A stretch of DNA of 13,557 nt from contig CATPCN010000241.1 of the NCBI GenBank assembly GCA_955652855.1, forward strand, positions 1-13,557, given 5' to 3'. The position numbers and the translations under genes were made by a program. Below, one piece after another: positions 13,500 to 13,557 of the stretch. Position 1 is the first letter of the stretch; the number at the start of each line of letters is the position of its first letter. The notes beneath the pieces are model-generated. The model did no database searches and was not told the origin of the DNA. It saw only the letters and a program-made list of their open reading frames with translations. This DNA is from an uncultured Chthoniobacterales bacterium (GTDB lineage Bacteria; Verrucomicrobiota; Verrucomicrobiae; Chthoniobacterales; UBA10450).

Positions 13500-13557
13500 G
13501 CCCTTGCTCCTGCTGCCCACAGCGCTGCGCCGACTAGCACAGCCGCCAGAATTGCAC
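13496..13557 (-). CDS. C-terminal end of a gene cut by the window edge, hydrophobic
   Basis: Only 19 codons plus a TGA are visible. The residues are AILAAVLVGAALWAAGARA, a hydrophobic helix ending in a basic residue. It could be the last membrane segment of a small protein such as a holin, but nothing decides this. The stop overlaps the TTG start of the next gene (TTGA), which supports the frame. Confidence 0.45.
   Translation of the reverse strand, partial: AILAAVLVGAALWAAGARA
13507..13511 (-). promoter_or_regulatory. Shine-Dalgarno deciding the TTG start at 13499
   Basis: AGGAG on the coding strand, 7 nt before the TTG at 13497-13499. It lies inside the proposed N-terminus if the GTG at 13520 were used, which favours the TTG. 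Confidence 0.55.

Overview
The window is a stretch of a tailed-phage genome (free phage or prophage) in which every supported gene lies on the minus strand, so transcription runs from the right end to the left. Gene order and sizes follow the P22-type head module of short-tailed phages: small terminase (107 aa), large terminase, portal (770 aa), scaffold (296 aa), coat (410 aa), then accessory virion proteins and tail spike/fibre genes. For comparison, P22 has gp2 499 aa, gp1 725 aa, gp8 303 aa and gp5 430 aa. No host gene, integrase, tRNA, CRISPR array or insertion sequence is visible. From memory, several of these proteins resemble ones in phages of Alphaproteobacteria, especially the Bradyrhizobium/Rhizobiales group. 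That host guess is an inference and was not tested.

Layout from right to left: a 19-residue hydrophobic C-terminus cut by the window edge (13496-13557); an exported protein of about 157 aa (13026-13499); terS (12690-13013); a terL gene broken into an ATPase ORF (12023-12772) and a nuclease ORF (11161-11943), with a possible 28-aa membrane micro-ORF exactly between them (11940-12026); two small proteins, one of them Cys-rich (10955-11173 and 10761-10967); a His-rich exported protein (10496-10753); a six-Cys exported protein (9752-10495); portal (7440-9752); a 64-aa protein, a 122-aa exported protein, a 59-aa zinc-ribbon-like protein and a 70-aa protein (6505-7443); scaffold (5581-6471); coat (4330-5562); a probable virion protein (3746-4309); a 107-aa protein with a basic GRPP tail (3423-3746); a probable virion protein (2922-3416); a zinc-binding-type protein (2655-2918); a pectate-lyase-like beta-helix spike (1185-2654); an exported or fibre-like protein (383-1150); and the start of a glycine-rich tail-tip protein running off the left edge (1-359).

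Genes are packed with 1-13 nt overlaps or gaps of at most about 33 nt. There is no gene-free stretch over 300 bases, and I see no convincing promoter or rho-independent terminator, so the block reads as one translationally coupled transcript. The points most worth a second look are: (a) the large terminase split at the ATPase/nuclease hinge, with a micro-ORF joined by ATGA and TTGA overlaps; (b) five Sec-signal-bearing proteins scattered among the head genes, each with an even number of cysteines; (c) short repeated junction or RBS sequences at gene boundaries; and (d) several small Cys-rich proteins.
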